The notes: generated from the letters alone by a model not told the origin. DNA of 12,068 nucleotides from an uncultured Collinsella sp. (GCA_900754385.1 CAAECP010000006.1:1-12068); one strand, 5' to 3'; shown: positions 1-8,317, counted from the first letter of the stretch. Numbers and translations are program-made.

Positions 1-1
1 C

Positions 2-313
2 TTTGTGTATGCTTTTAATATCCTCATTCAGATGGGTGCCCTGCCGCAGGTTACGTACTTTGAATCGCCTCGTCGCGATACCTTCGATAACCTCGAGGCA
101 GGCGTGGCGGACTTTTCTCGTATGCTCGAGCATGGAAACGAGGATAAGATCGACCGCCTGCGCGACTACATCGCTCAACACATGATTGAGAATCCCCGTG
201 CCGGCGAGCCGGGCTCCAAGGGCGTGCCGCAGGGACGATACATGCTCGACCACGTCCGCAAGGTCCGTTGGGCGTTTATTGCATGGGAGCCGGTCTCTGC
301 GCCCAGCTCATAG
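2..313 (+). CDS. C-terminal part of a probable class I SAM-dependent methyltransferase (5' truncated by window)
   Basis: The reading frame is open from base 2 and ends at TAG 311-313, so only the last 103 codons are present. The visible start FVYAFNILIQMGALPQV resembles the segment of small-molecule or tRNA methyltransferases in which an N-x-L-x-Q-M-G element is followed by a strand and then an acidic helical tail. The tail here carries FDNLEAGVADFSRMLEHG and ends with WAFIAWEPV. The SAM-binding glycine motif would lie upstream of the window, so the catalytic part cannot be seen and the substrate is unknown. No T-rich terminator follows. A small GC hairpin (431-445) lies between it and yhbY, and a shared transcript with yhbY is possible. 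The family call rests on overall resemblance and is moderate at best. Confidence 0.45.
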   Translation, partial: FVYAFNILIQMGALPQVTYFESPRRDTFDNLEAGVADFSRMLEHGNEDKIDRLRDYIAQHMIENPRAGEPGSKGVPQGRYMLDHVRKVRWAFIAWEPVSAPSS

Positions 314-430
314 CCTGTTCGCAGCCCGCGCCGCCCACTCACTCGGCATCCGCATTCTTTTTGAACTGGGCAAACGCGCTCCACACCGCGCCGTTCCTGC
401 GCTATCGTGGGACAGCTCACGTAGATTAAG

Positions 431-445
431 GCCCCGTCGCGGGGC
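431..445 (+). other. Small GC-rich hairpin upstream of yhbY
   Basis: A 6-bp stem, gccccg pairing with cggggc around a tcg loop, sits 26 bp before the yhbY start. No T-tract follows, so it is not a convincing intrinsic terminator. It could be a leader structure, a degenerate terminator of the upstream gene, or chance in GC-rich DNA. Confidence 0.3.
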
Positions 446-471
446 GCCCCATACATAGAAAGCGAGAACCC

Positions 472-771
472 ATGGCACTGACAGGAGCCCAGGTCAAGCA
501 GCTTCGCAGCATGGCCCATCACCTCAACCCCGCCATCATCATCGGCAAGTCCGATGTCAACGAGGGCACCGTCGAGCAGACGGTCGCCTACCTGGAGAAG
601 CACGAGCTCGTTAAGTGCTCTGTGCTGGACGGCTCCAGCCTTTCTGCCCGCGAGGCCGCCGAGGAGCTCGCCGAGCGCTGCCACGCCGAGGTCGTCCAGG
701 TTATCGGCCGCAAGTTCTCGCTGTATCGCGAGTCCTCGCGCAAGGATATCGAGAAGATCAAGCTCGTCTAA
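472..771 (+). CDS. yhbY: YhbY-family CRM-domain RNA-binding protein
   Basis: This 99-residue protein is a single CRS1-YhbY (CRM) domain, the usual length for bacterial YhbY. The family binds precursor ribosomal RNA and associates with assembling large ribosomal subunits. The N-terminus LTGAQVKQLRSMAHHLNPAIIIGK (split here only for description as LTGAQ, LRSMAHHLNP, IIIGK) matches the family. The stretch HELVKCSVLD and the end VQVIGRKFSLYR (conserved G79-R80-K81 region) also fit. The ATG at 472 is preceded by a purine-rich aaagcgag stretch at suitable spacing. The gene ends at TAA 769-771 and is followed by a strong terminator. It lies alone or behind the methyltransferase gene and converges on the large regulator. 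The assignment is secure; the exact target in this organism is not visible. Confidence 0.9.
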   Translation: MALTGAQVKQLRSMAHHLNPAIIIGKSDVNEGTVEQTVAYLEKHELVKCSVLDGSSLSAREAAEELAERCHAEVVQVIGRKFSLYRESSRKDIEKIKLV

Positions 772-809
772 GAGCCAATGATCCGGCGAGCCAACACATA
801 GCAAGCTCA

Positions 810-842
810 CGGGTGCCCAAGTACTTTGGGCACCCGTTTTTT
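810..842 (+). terminator. Intrinsic terminator of yhbY, abutting the convergent gene
   Basis: An 11-bp perfect stem (810-820 with 826-836), a 5-nt loop and six Ts (837-842). The T-tract overlaps the stop codon (841-843) of the convergent minus-strand regulator. Read on the minus strand the stem is present but has no following T-tract, so it should act mainly on the yhbY transcript. Confidence 0.9.
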
Positions 843-3840
843 ATCGCTCGACCAGCACGCGATTGAGCCGCCCCTCCACCAAGCGCTCGTACAGACGCCG
901 CGTCTCGGGCTCGGGCACGCCATTGACCTGCTCCCTCAGATGGTGCATATGCCCGCTGTACAGCTCGACGATATCGCGCCGCCGCCCCGCCGCACTGTAG
1001 ACGCGCATGGCGCAGCGCACCATATCCTCGCGCGCCGTTTCCTGCCGAAGCCCCGACTCCGCCAGCCAAATCGCCGACTGCAGATCGTTTTCTTCTAGAG
1101 CGGCATTTGCTCCCTTAATCATGCAATCGATGTACTTTGACTGCATAATGCGCCGCATGCGCAAAAAGTAGGTGGGATTACAGCCATTGGGAACATACAG
1201 CGGTCCGGCATAAAGCTGCTCAATCTTAAGGCAAAGCTCAACTAAATGGGGCCCGCGCGCACCCGTGCGATTTCCCAAAACCTCGCGGCTTATCTGGTCA
1301 AACAGCCGTACATCGGTCTTGACGTAGTCACCGTTGAGCCCAATGCATTCATTTTGGATGAGCACGCATGACTTGCCATCCGGCGTCGGCCCCAAAGCCG
1401 ACCGCAAGCGCGATATCGTCGAGTACAGGTTGTTGCGGGCGCTATTGAACTCGGCATGGGGCCACAGCTCCATGGCCAGCGTCTCACGATCGACGAGCGC
1501 ATCCATGCCCAGCGCAAGCCGCTCGGCAAGCGTCGCCGCCTTCTTGCGGCGCCACATTTTGTCCGTGATGGGAAACCCGTCGCGCTCGGCGCGAAACGCA
1601 CCAAACATGCGAATCTCGATATGGTCGATGGTATCAACGGCTTTAACCTCGCCGGCCTGGAATAGGCGCTCGCTCTCCCCTTCCAAATCGTCGCGCAGCG
1701 AGTACCGCGACAGCTCGCGCACGGGAAGCTTCTTGCGTATCCTGGCCGCCGGCTCGCCCAGACAATGCATGGCAAGGCGCGCAAAGAGCCGATACGATGG
1801 CTCTAGAATCCCCGCACGATTCATGGACATCCAGGCCGCAAGATCGCTGTCTCGGCCCGCACAGGCCAAATGCAGCGCCACCATCCAGGCTTCTGCGCCA
1901 CCAACCTGCGTCTGGCTTATATCGAGCAACTCCGCTTCCTCGCGCACCGAAACCATCGAGGTGTTACGCAGATATGCCGCGCGTTCCAGCAGCAATGCGT
2001 TATCGCGCATGTACGCAATCGACTCCTCGGCAAGTTTGAGCACTTGGACCGCACGGAACTTCGCATTAACCGGCCGTCCCTCTGCCAGCGACTGCCAACC
2101 TTCTAGCAACAGGCCAAACAGCTGAATCTGATTGTCGCGCATGCGGACGGCAAAACGATCGAGCTCGTTGAACGCCGCATCGTCGGTTACCGGCAAGCCG
2201 GAAAGGAGCCGCCGTGCCGCCAACACCATGCGCACCCAGATAGCCATCGCCTTAAGCCCACGTACGTCGAGCGCCTCCCGCACCACCGTCATCTCGTCGT
2301 CGCGCTCGTCGGTTCCCGCAAACGACCCGTCAAAGAGCTCCACCAGCATGCTATCGGCCCGTATAACAATCCCCGCGATGTCGAGCTCGCAGTCGTAGGC
2401 CTTGCTCGTCTTGAGCTGCTGTAGAACGCCGCCGTCATCTCCCCGCTCGGTCAGGCATCGCTTGACCTCGATATGCGCAGACAACATATCGAGTGCGGTA
2501 TGGGATGTCTCGATTTCTGGCACGGCCAGGTTCGTAGGAAGCCCAAGCCCGTTGTCCCCATAGCAAACAGCCGTCAGTGTCTGGGCCACCCTCCATGAAA
2601 CAGGGTCTATTTCGCAGACTGCCCGTTCGCCCCCGCGCTCGATGACCGATGCCATATAGCGAGCGAGCTTTGTATTGGACACGCTGACCGCTGCCAGATA
2701 TACGCCAAGCGCCTCGGCAGGCGTTGGCTCTGGAGCCGGATCGTCGGCATCGATCGTGCCCAGCGCTGCTCGGCAGATATCGGCCCCGTGCCCCGTCAGA
2801 GCTAGATCGACCCCATACTGCCCAGCAAGTTCAAGGACCGCCTCACGGTCCAAAAAGGCATCCGCCAGGCCCATCGCCGCATCGCATCGGCCCGCCTTAA
2901 GCAAAATCCGAGCCGCTCTCGGAACAAGTTCGGGGCGAACCTCGGCCACCAACTTACGCAAACGCAGGCGTCCGTTATCCTCCGTACCCAGACACGTAAA
3001 ACTCCGCTCGGCGGGATCCAGGCCAAAGATCGGGTAGTCGCGTACAAAGTAGGACTGGTCGACCATCGACAGCCTCACCCCGCAAGCCTCGAGTTCTGCG
3101 ATATTGCCCTCGCCCATCAAAACCATGAGACATGCCACGCAAAACAGCGCATTATTGTCGAGCGAAGCCAGATCGACAAGTGCCGCGCCATATACGTTGA
3201 CAATCTCGTTTTCGAGCAGACCGGCTACGTCGCCTTGGCCATACAGACCCGTCTGCAATGCCGAAACGAGCTCGGGCACGCCCTGCGTGAGCTGATAAAA
3301 GTCGAGCGATGTGCTGATCGAGAACGCCGATGCCCACGCCGAATACTCATAGGCATGCACCTTGAGCATCTGCGCATTGATCTTAACCGAATCGCCCAGC
3401 CCATGAATCAGCTGACGATTTGAAGGACGGCAGGAGATAAAGACCCCTACCCCCATAGCGCGCAGGCCGCGAATCCTGTCGATGAGGTCTTCGGTATCGT
3501 GCTGATCGAGGTTTGGCACATTATCAATTGCGATAAGGGAGTGCGGTTTGTCTTTGAGTTCTTCGGCAACCACCTCGAGCTGCATAAACACCTCGCGCCC
3601 AGTGGCGCGATCGGCCTCGATAATCCGCACGGGGCCTCGCGTCGGGTCGCATTTAACCTCATGGGTGTACTGCAGCAGCACCGAAGTCTTCCCAAACCCG
3701 TCGGGCGCATAAAGAACCACGATGCCGGCCTTTCGGCCCTTGGCGATAAGCTCATTCATCAAGCGTTCGCGTCGCACCATATAGCCTCCGCCCAGCGGCA
3801 TCAGCTCGAGGTCGTCTATACCGCTCAAATCGTTTACCAT
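841..3840 (-). CDS. Large transcriptional regulator: N-terminal STAND/AAA-type ATPase, C-terminal winged helix plus BTAD
   Basis: This 999-residue protein begins with a nucleotide-binding domain. Walker A is APDGFGKTS (residues 45-53), and a hydrophobic strand SLIAIDN gives Walker B Asp106. A sensor-like strand VGVFISCRPSN lies at about 131-141. Residues of about 250-730 form a long helical middle consistent with a MalT-type or TPR-like superhelix. Residues of about 735-845 fit an OmpR-type winged helix: a start IRMFGAF, then ETLAMELWP, then NNLYSTISRLRSALG. Residues of about 845-985 (DVRLFDQI onward) fit a bacterial transcriptional activator domain (BTAD). In classic AfsR/SARP proteins the winged helix and BTAD come first and the ATPase follows, so the order is reversed here. 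RBS GAGGAG precedes the ATG by 5 nt. By family, it should be a signal-responsive activator; ligand and targets are unknown. No target operon adjoins it clearly. Confidence 0.8.
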   Translation of the reverse strand: MVNDLSGIDDLELMPLGGGYMVRRERLMNELIAKGRKAGIVVLYAPDGFGKTSVLLQYTHEVKCDPTRGPVRIIEADRATGREVFMQLEVVAEELKDKPHSLIAIDNVPNLDQHDTEDLIDRIRGLRAMGVGVFISCRPSNRQLIHGLGDSVKINAQMLKVHAYEYSAWASAFSISTSLDFYQLTQGVPELVSALQTGLYGQGDVAGLLENEIVNVYGAALVDLASLDNNALFCVACLMVLMGEGNIAELEACGVRLSMVDQSYFVRDYPIFGLDPAERSFTCLGTEDNGRLRLRKLVAEVRPELVPRAARILLKAGRCDAAMGLADAFLDREAVLELAGQYGVDLALTGHGADICRAALGTIDADDPAPEPTPAEALGVYLAAVSVSNTKLARYMASVIERGGERAVCEIDPVSWRVAQTLTAVCYGDNGLGLPTNLAVPEIETSHTALDMLSAHIEVKRCLTERGDDGGVLQQLKTSKAYDCELDIAGIVIRADSMLVELFDGSFAGTDERDDEMTVVREALDVRGLKAMAIWVRMVLAARRLLSGLPVTDDAAFNELDRFAVRMRDNQIQLFGLLLEGWQSLAEGRPVNAKFRAVQVLKLAEESIAYMRDNALLLERAAYLRNTSMVSVREEAELLDISQTQVGGAEAWMVALHLACAGRDSDLAAWMSMNRAGILEPSYRLFARLAMHCLGEPAARIRKKLPVRELSRYSLRDDLEGESERLFQAGEVKAVDTIDHIEIRMFGAFRAERDGFPITDKMWRRKKAATLAERLALGMDALVDRETLAMELWPHAEFNSARNNLYSTISRLRSALGPTPDGKSCVLIQNECIGLNGDYVKTDVRLFDQISREVLGNRTGARGPHLVELCLKIEQLYAGPLYVPNGCNPTYFLRMRRIMQSKYIDCMIKGANAALEENDLQSAIWLAESGLRQETAREDMVRCAMRVYSAAGRRRDIVELYSGHMHHLREQVNGVPEPETRRLYERLVEGRLNRVLVER

Positions 3841-4228
3841 GCCCGCTCCTCAACTCGACCGTATGGACACTGTAGCCGCAAGACCATACAAGCCGCGCTA
3901 TGAATAGAGCGACCTTGTGTTTTAGGTTGTCTTTTGGTACGCAAGCGGCAAGTTTTTGTACAGCGAGGGCCGATTGTTATTAATCCCCCGACTAATCGGT
4001 CTTTAAGCAGGTAAATGAGCTTGTCAGCTTGTCCCATCTAAGCGGCAGTGTAACGCAGATGAACAAGGTTCAGTTGTGTCATTCAACTCGCCTAGCACCC
4101 GCTACCGTCTACGACCTTCTAGTGGCATTTTTGCATAGAATCTGATATAGAATGAATCAAGCTGTTGGACATCCGGCATTCGTAAAGCTTGCGGCAAGAT
4201 TTTGGTCAAGTGGGCAAAAAGGGATAGC
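3841..4228. other. Gene-free stretch between the regulator and nagB terminator
   Basis: I see no convincing gene here. The stretch is more AT-rich than its neighbours. It must hold the regulator's promoter, but I could not pick a clear -35/-10 pair. It contains a perfect 8-bp tandem duplication agcttgtc at 4018-4033. It also has a duplicated atagaat (about 4134-4155) and a weak ccgatt/aatcgg inverted pair near 3970-3999. Any of these could be a regulator binding site, but none is diagnostic. Confidence 0.5.
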
Positions 4229-4256
4229 AAAAAGGCCCCCGCAAAGCGGAGGCCTT
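4229..4256 (-). terminator. Intrinsic terminator of nagB
   Basis: On the minus strand an 11-bp stem (4246-4256 with 4232-4242, one G-U pair) closes a 3-nt loop. It is followed by a five-T run (4233-4229). It lies 33 bp after the nagB stop codon. Confidence 0.88.
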
Positions 4257-4288
4257 AGGCAAGGCTATGTCGAGCTGCAGGATTCGCG

Positions 4289-5017
4289 CTACTTGCAGAG
4301 CGAAAGGGCGGCCTCGTCGGCAACGACAACGCAGTTGGTGTGCAGCTGCAGGATCGAAGCCGGGCACTCGGGCGTAACCGGACCATAGCACATGTCATGC
4401 ACGGCCTGAGCCTTGGCCTCGCCATTGGCGACGACCAGGATCATGCGGGCATACATGATGGTCTGGGTACCCATGGTGTAGGCCTGACGGGGAACATCGT
4501 CAATGCTGTCGAACAGGCGGCTGTTAGCCTGAATGGTGCTCTCGGTGAGGTCGACGCAGTGCGTGCCCTTGGAGAAGTGGTCATCGGGCTCGTTGAAGCC
4601 GATGTGGCCGTTGTTGCCAATACCGAGCAGCTGCAGATCCGGGTAACCGGCCTCGGCGACGATCTTGTCGTACTCAGAGCAGGCAGCGGCAGCGTCGGGG
4701 TTGGAACCGTCGGGCACATGCGTGTTGTTCAGGTCGATGTTGATATGATCGAAGAAGTTCTCACGCATGAAGTAGTGATAGCTCTGGGGGTCGTCGTGCG
4801 AAAGGCCGCGATACTCGTCCAGGTTGTAGGTGCTGACCTCGGCAAAGTCGACGTCGCCCTTCTCGTACCAAGCAGCGAGCTGCTTGTAGGCACCGATCGG
4901 GGTGGAACCGGTGGCAAGGCCCAGCACACAGTCGGGCTTGAGGATAACCTGGGCCGAGATGATATTAGCGGCCTTGCGGCTCATATCCTCGTAGTCTTTA
5001 GCTTTAATGATCTTCAT
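4289..5017 (-). CDS. nagB: Glucosamine-6-phosphate deaminase
   Basis: This 242-residue cytosolic enzyme converts glucosamine-6-phosphate to fructose-6-phosphate and ammonia, the committed step of amino-sugar catabolism. Visible motifs are the phosphate loop GLATGSTP (33-40), the YNLDEYRGL segment with catalytic Asp67, and GIGNNGHIGFNEP (132-144) with His138 and Glu143. Asn136 stands where the E. coli enzyme has Asp141 of its catalytic relay; I believe Asn is common here in Gram-positive enzymes, but this was not checked. At 242 residues it is shorter than E. coli NagB (266), like the short Gram-positive type. The ATG at 5017 is chosen because GAAAGGA lies just upstream and the protein begins with the family-typical MKIIKAKDYEDMS. 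The frame stays open to 5368, but that extension has no family similarity and overlaps crr. A structured 271-bp gap separates it from crr. Confidence 0.95.
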   Translation of the reverse strand: MKIIKAKDYEDMSRKAANIISAQVILKPDCVLGLATGSTPIGAYKQLAAWYEKGDVDFAEVSTYNLDEYRGLSHDDPQSYHYFMRENFFDHINIDLNNTHVPDGSNPDAAAACSEYDKIVAEAGYPDLQLLGIGNNGHIGFNEPDDHFSKGTHCVDLTESTIQANSRLFDSIDDVPRQAYTMGTQTIMYARMILVVANGEAKAQAVHDMCYGPVTPECPASILQLHTNCVVVADEAALSLCK

Positions 5018-5214
5018 TACGCGTCCTTTCTCGTACAAGAGAGGCAAGGCTCCCTTACAAGCACTTGCCCGCGGCCCGCGTCGGCCGCAACCAACGTGTG
5101 CGGCCACCAGGGCGAGGTCGCGTAATGTATGTGTCTCGTGTCTAGCCGCGTCGAGGCCCCTGCCCGTCCACGGTGACCCAAAGCCTTTTAGCTTCGGACA
5201 AATCCCATCTTGCC

Positions 5215-5248
5215 ACGGAGGGCGTCCTCTTTCAAGGGCGCCCTCCGT
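5215..5248 (-). promoter_or_regulatory. Long stem-loop in the crr-nagB gap
   Basis: Arms 5215-5224 and 5239-5248 are a perfect 10-bp inverted repeat. Inner bases 5225-5228 and 5235-5238 extend it to about 14 bp with one G-U pair and a 6-nt loop. Neither strand has a T-tract after it. It lies 41 bp after the crr stop and about 200 bp before the nagB start. It may be a factor-dependent or processed 3' end of crr, or a structured leader of nagB. Confidence 0.55.
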
Positions 5249-5288
5249 AAACGTGTTTGAATTGTAGGCTAATGGCCACGTGCACTTG

Positions 5289-5786
5289 CTAGCGCTCGCG
5301 AGCAACGATGAGCTGGTCCATCTCTTCGACATGCACGCCAACGGAGCCCTTGATGCTCGAGAACTCAACGGAGTTGCACACCAAGATGGGAACCGTCACA
5401 TCGTAGCCCTCGGCAGCAATTGCCTCGCGATCGAACTCAATGAGTACATCGCCCTTATGGACGATGTCGCCCACTTGCGCATGTACGGTAAAGTGCTTGC
5501 CCTCGAGCTGAACAGTGTCCAGGCCAACGTGGATGAGCACGTCCAGACCATCGACCGTGTTAAGCGCAACGGCGTGTCCCGTGGGAAAAATAGCCTCGAC
5601 CTTGGCATCAGCCGGTGCAATCACACGCTTTCCGGTGGGCTGAATCGCCACGCCCTGGCCCAAAAGGCCGGTGGCAAACGTCTGGTCGTTTACCTCGGAA
5701 AGCGGAATGACGTCGCCCGAGATGGGAGCATCCAGCGTAAGGACTCGACCACGCATACCAAAAGACCTTAGGACTTTAGTGAACAT
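5289..5786 (-). CDS. crr: PTS glucose-type EIIA component (IIA-Glc)
   Basis: This 165-residue soluble single-domain protein accepts phosphate from HPr and passes it to a membrane EIIB/EIIC for glucose-family or amino-sugar uptake. In many bacteria it is also a regulatory sensor of carbon status. The domain is complete: GRVLTLDAPISGDVIPLSEV at the N-terminus, GHAVALNT with His71, and LIHVGLDTV with His86. His71 and His86 correspond to His75 and the phosphorylated His90 of E. coli. The later VGDIVHKGDVLIEFD and TVPILVCNS motifs also match. I chose ATG 5786 because GAGGGGGA precedes it and the protein then begins MF like its homologues; a TTG seven codons upstream is less likely. It lies 71 bp after glmM and ahead of nagB on the same strand. 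No ptsH, ptsI or EIIBC gene is in the window. Confidence 0.93.
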   Translation of the reverse strand: MFTKVLRSFGMRGRVLTLDAPISGDVIPLSEVNDQTFATGLLGQGVAIQPTGKRVIAPADAKVEAIFPTGHAVALNTVDGLDVLIHVGLDTVQLEGKHFTVHAQVGDIVHKGDVLIEFDREAIAAEGYDVTVPILVCNSVEFSSIKGSVGVHVEEMDQLIVARER

Positions 5787-5788
5787 GC

Positions 5789-5796
5789 TCCCCCTC
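5789..5796 (-). promoter_or_regulatory. Ribosome binding site that fixes the crr start
   Basis: The purine run GAGGGGGA lies 2 nt before ATG 5786 on the minus strand, so its AGG core is about 5-7 nt from the start. An upstream TTG start at 5807 would place this run inside the coding sequence and has no comparable site. Confidence 0.6.
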
Positions 5797-5857
5797 GGAC
5801 ATACCAATCAATCAAAACAACCTTGACAGTTTACCACTTGGCAACGGTTTTTGACCA

Positions 5858-7195
5858 TTAGGGAAGTTCGCGCTTGACAACCTCGACGATGTCGTCGACA
5901 ACGCGCTGGGTCAGCTCGTGCGTCTCGGCCTCGGCCATCACGCGGACCAGCGGCTCGGTACCACTCGGGCGCACCAGAATGCGGCCGCGGCCGTCAAGCT
6001 CCTTCTCGGCAGCAGCAACGGCATCCCAAATGGGCTGGCAATCGTCCAGACCAGCCTTGTTGTCCGAATGCACGTTGACGAGTACCTGCGGGTACTTCTT
6101 CATGATGCCGGCAAGATCGGTGAGGGTACGACCGGTGCGCTTGAGCACAGCCAGCAGCTGCAGAGCCGTCACCAGGCCGTCACCGGTGGTGTTGTGCTCC
6201 AGGAAGATGATGTGGCCGGACTGTTCGCCGCCGATGACGGCGCCGTCCGCGAGCATGCGCTCCAGAACGTAGCGGTCGCCCACGGCGGTCTGAACCATCT
6301 CGAAGCCCTGCTCCTTCATAGCGATGGAGAAGCCCAGGTTGCACATGACGGTCGAGACGATCTCGGAGTTGGCGAGCTTGCCGCGAGCGGCGAGGTCAGA
6401 ACCGCAGATAGCCAGGATGTAGTCACCGTCGATCTCATTGCCCTCGCTGTCCACGAACAGCACACGGTCGGCGTCGCCGTCGTGGGCCAGGCCGATATCG
6501 GCGTGGGTGCGCAGCACGAGCTCACGCAGGGGCTCAAGGTGCGTAGAGCCGCACTCAACGTTAATGTCGGTGCCGCAGTAATCGGTGTTGATAGCGTGCA
6601 CCGTGGCGCCCAGGCGCTGCAGCGCGGCGGGCGTAGTCTGGCAAGAAGCGCCATGGCCGCAGTCGACGGCAACGACCAGGCCATCAAGCCTCAGGCCATC
6701 AAGCGTATCGATAGCGTGGTCGACATATGCCTTGCGGGCGTCCTTCATCTTGATAATGTGGCCCACGCCGGCGCCGGTCGGCAGCGTGTCGGCAGCCATG
6801 GCTTCCTCGGACATGACCCAGGCGCTGATCTCTTCCTCGACAGCATCGGGAAGCTTCATGCCCTTGCGGCTAAAGAACTTGATGCCGTTGAACTCCGGCG
6901 GATTGTGCGAAGCGGAGATGACGATGCCGCCGTCGAGCTCGTTTTGAACAGTGAGCAGCGCCACGGCAGGCGTGGGGATGACGCCGCAGCAGTGCGGACG
7001 GCCGCCCTCGGCCATAATGCCGGCGGTCAGAGCGCTCTCGAGCATGGTGCCCGAAAGGCGCGTGTCACGGCCGATGCAGATGTCCGGACCAAGAAACTTG
7101 GTCGCCGCGCGACCCAGGCGAAACGCGAGGTCGCACGAGAGGTCGGCGTTGGCGACGCCACGGACGCCGTCGGTACCGAAGATGTTCTGGGGCAT
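5858..7195 (-). CDS. glmM: Phosphoglucosamine mutase
   Basis: This 445-residue cytosolic enzyme of the alpha-D-phosphohexomutase family interconverts glucosamine-6-phosphate and glucosamine-1-phosphate, feeding UDP-GlcNAc and cell-wall synthesis. All four signature regions are present. They are GTDGVRG (7-13), the active-site loop ISASHNPPEFNG with phosphoserine Ser96, and the metal loop DGDADR (239-244). The other two are the sugar-specificity loop GGEQSGH (322-328) and the phosphate-binding loop RPSGTEP (409-415). Length matches bacterial GlmM, and the GEQSGH loop distinguishes it from phosphomannomutases. AAGGAG lies 8 nt before ATG 7195. Its place after rplM-rpsI is a conserved actinobacterial arrangement. 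A strong terminator separates it from rpsI, so it probably has its own promoter and may be cotranscribed with crr. Confidence 0.97.
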   Translation of the reverse strand: MPQNIFGTDGVRGVANADLSCDLAFRLGRAATKFLGPDICIGRDTRLSGTMLESALTAGIMAEGGRPHCCGVIPTPAVALLTVQNELDGGIVISASHNPPEFNGIKFFSRKGMKLPDAVEEEISAWVMSEEAMAADTLPTGAGVGHIIKMKDARKAYVDHAIDTLDGLRLDGLVVAVDCGHGASCQTTPAALQRLGATVHAINTDYCGTDINVECGSTHLEPLRELVLRTHADIGLAHDGDADRVLFVDSEGNEIDGDYILAICGSDLAARGKLANSEIVSTVMCNLGFSIAMKEQGFEMVQTAVGDRYVLERMLADGAVIGGEQSGHIIFLEHNTTGDGLVTALQLLAVLKRTGRTLTDLAGIMKKYPQVLVNVHSDNKAGLDDCQPIWDAVAAAEKELDGRGRILVRPSGTEPLVRVMAEAETHELTQRVVDDIVEVVKRELP

Positions 7196-7244
7196 AGGAT
7201 TGCTCCTTCCCTAGCAGGCGATATGCAACCGCCTACCCTAGTCG

Positions 7245-7288
7245 AAAAAGAAAAGCGGGACCCGCCGAGGAATCGGCAGGCCCCGCTT
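7245..7288 (-). terminator. Strong intrinsic terminator of the rplM-rpsI operon
   Basis: On the minus strand a stem of about 16 bp (7288-7273 with 7268-7253, including two G-U pairs) closes a TTCC loop. It is followed by TTCTTTTT (7252-7245). It starts 31 bp after the rpsI stop and ends before the glmM ribosome binding site. Confidence 0.92.
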
Positions 7289-7318
7289 GTACATTGTATC
7301 TCGAAAGGAGATAAAACC

Positions 7319-7714
<396 letters not shown>

Positions 7715-7716
7715 CT

Positions 7717-8160
7717 TTAAGCCTCCAGCTCAATCTTCGTGGGGTTCTGGGCAGCGTGCGGATGCTCGGCACCAGCGTAGACCTTAAGCTTGGTCATCTG
7801 GGCACGGCCGAGGGTGGTCTTGGGCAGCATGCCGCGAACGGCGCGCTCGATAACCTTCTCCGGGTGCTTCTCCATAGCCTGGCGGAAGCTCTCAGCCTTG
7901 AGGCCGCCGTTGTAGCCGCTGTGGCGATAATAGGTCTTCGTGTCGGCCTTGTTACCGGTAAGCTGGACCTTATCGGCGTTGATGACGACAACGAAGTCGC
8001 CGCAGTCGCTGTTGGGCGTGAACTGGGGCTTGTTCTTACCGCGCAGGATCATTGCGATCTGGGTGGCAAGACGGCCCAAGACAGCACCATCGGCGTCGAC
8101 GAGAACCCAGTTGCGCTGGACCTCGCCCTGCTTGGCGTAGTGAGTCGATTTCGAAATCAC
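7717..8160 (-). CDS. rplM: 50S ribosomal protein L13 (uL13)
   Basis: This 147-residue large-subunit protein is an early assembly component. Matching features are [18 protein letters not shown] (17-34), [19 protein letters not shown], the [13 protein letters not shown] segment, and [13 protein letters not shown] followed by [16 protein letters not shown]. The start is GTG at 8160, chosen because GGAGGAG precedes it by 6 nt. The protein begins [18 protein letters not shown], as actinobacterial L13 proteins do. It is the first gene of the rplM-rpsI operon, with a promoter at 8227-8254 and a leader of about 60 nt. Such leaders carry L13 autoregulation in some bacteria, but I cannot recognise a known element here. 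Confidence 0.98.
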   Translation of the reverse strand: MISKSTHYAKQGEVQRNWVLVDADGAVLGRLATQIAMILRGKNKPQFTPNSDCGDFVVVINADKVQLTGNKADTKTYYRHSGYNGGLKAESFRQAMEKHPEKVIERAVRGMLPKTTLGRAQMTKLKVYAGAEHPHAAQNPTKIELEA

Positions 8161-8226
8161 TTAGACTCCTCCATGTACAGTACGTGTTGTTACAGAGATT
8201 CACGGGGCTCTGCAAGTAACCCGTCC

Positions 8227-8254
8227 ATATTACCCCGCTCGCCGTACGAGTCAA
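8227..8254 (-). promoter_or_regulatory. Promoter of rplM-rpsI
   Basis: On the minus strand TTGACT (8254-8249) and TATAAT-like TAATAT (8232-8227) are 16 bp apart. The predicted start near 8220 would give a leader of about 60 nt before the GTG of rplM. It is the clearest housekeeping promoter in the window. Confidence 0.75.
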
Positions 8255-8317
8255 CAGGTATTTTGGCTCCGACCAGAGTTTCTGCACATGTCATCCATGA
8301 GCCGTGAAGTCGCGACA

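Noticed and set aside
3834..4037. 67-codon minus-strand frame upstream of the large regulator
   Set aside because: It overlaps the regulator start, has poor codon use and no ribosome binding site; the stretch is better read as a promoter region.
4152..4388. 78-codon plus-strand frame across the nagB terminator
   Set aside because: It runs through the terminator hairpin and into antisense of nagB with no supporting signals.
4289..5017. Inactive NagB because Asn136 replaces the E. coli catalytic Asp
   Set aside because: All other active-site residues are kept, and Asn at this place is, as far as I recall, common in Gram-positive enzymes.
5018..5368. N-terminal extension of nagB to 5368
   Set aside because: The extension overlaps crr on the same strand, has no resemblance to NagB proteins, and a good ribosome binding site marks the start at 5017.
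5787..5807. TTG start for crr at 5807
   Set aside because: The strong purine run lies inside this extension and fits ATG 5786, which also gives the usual N-terminus.
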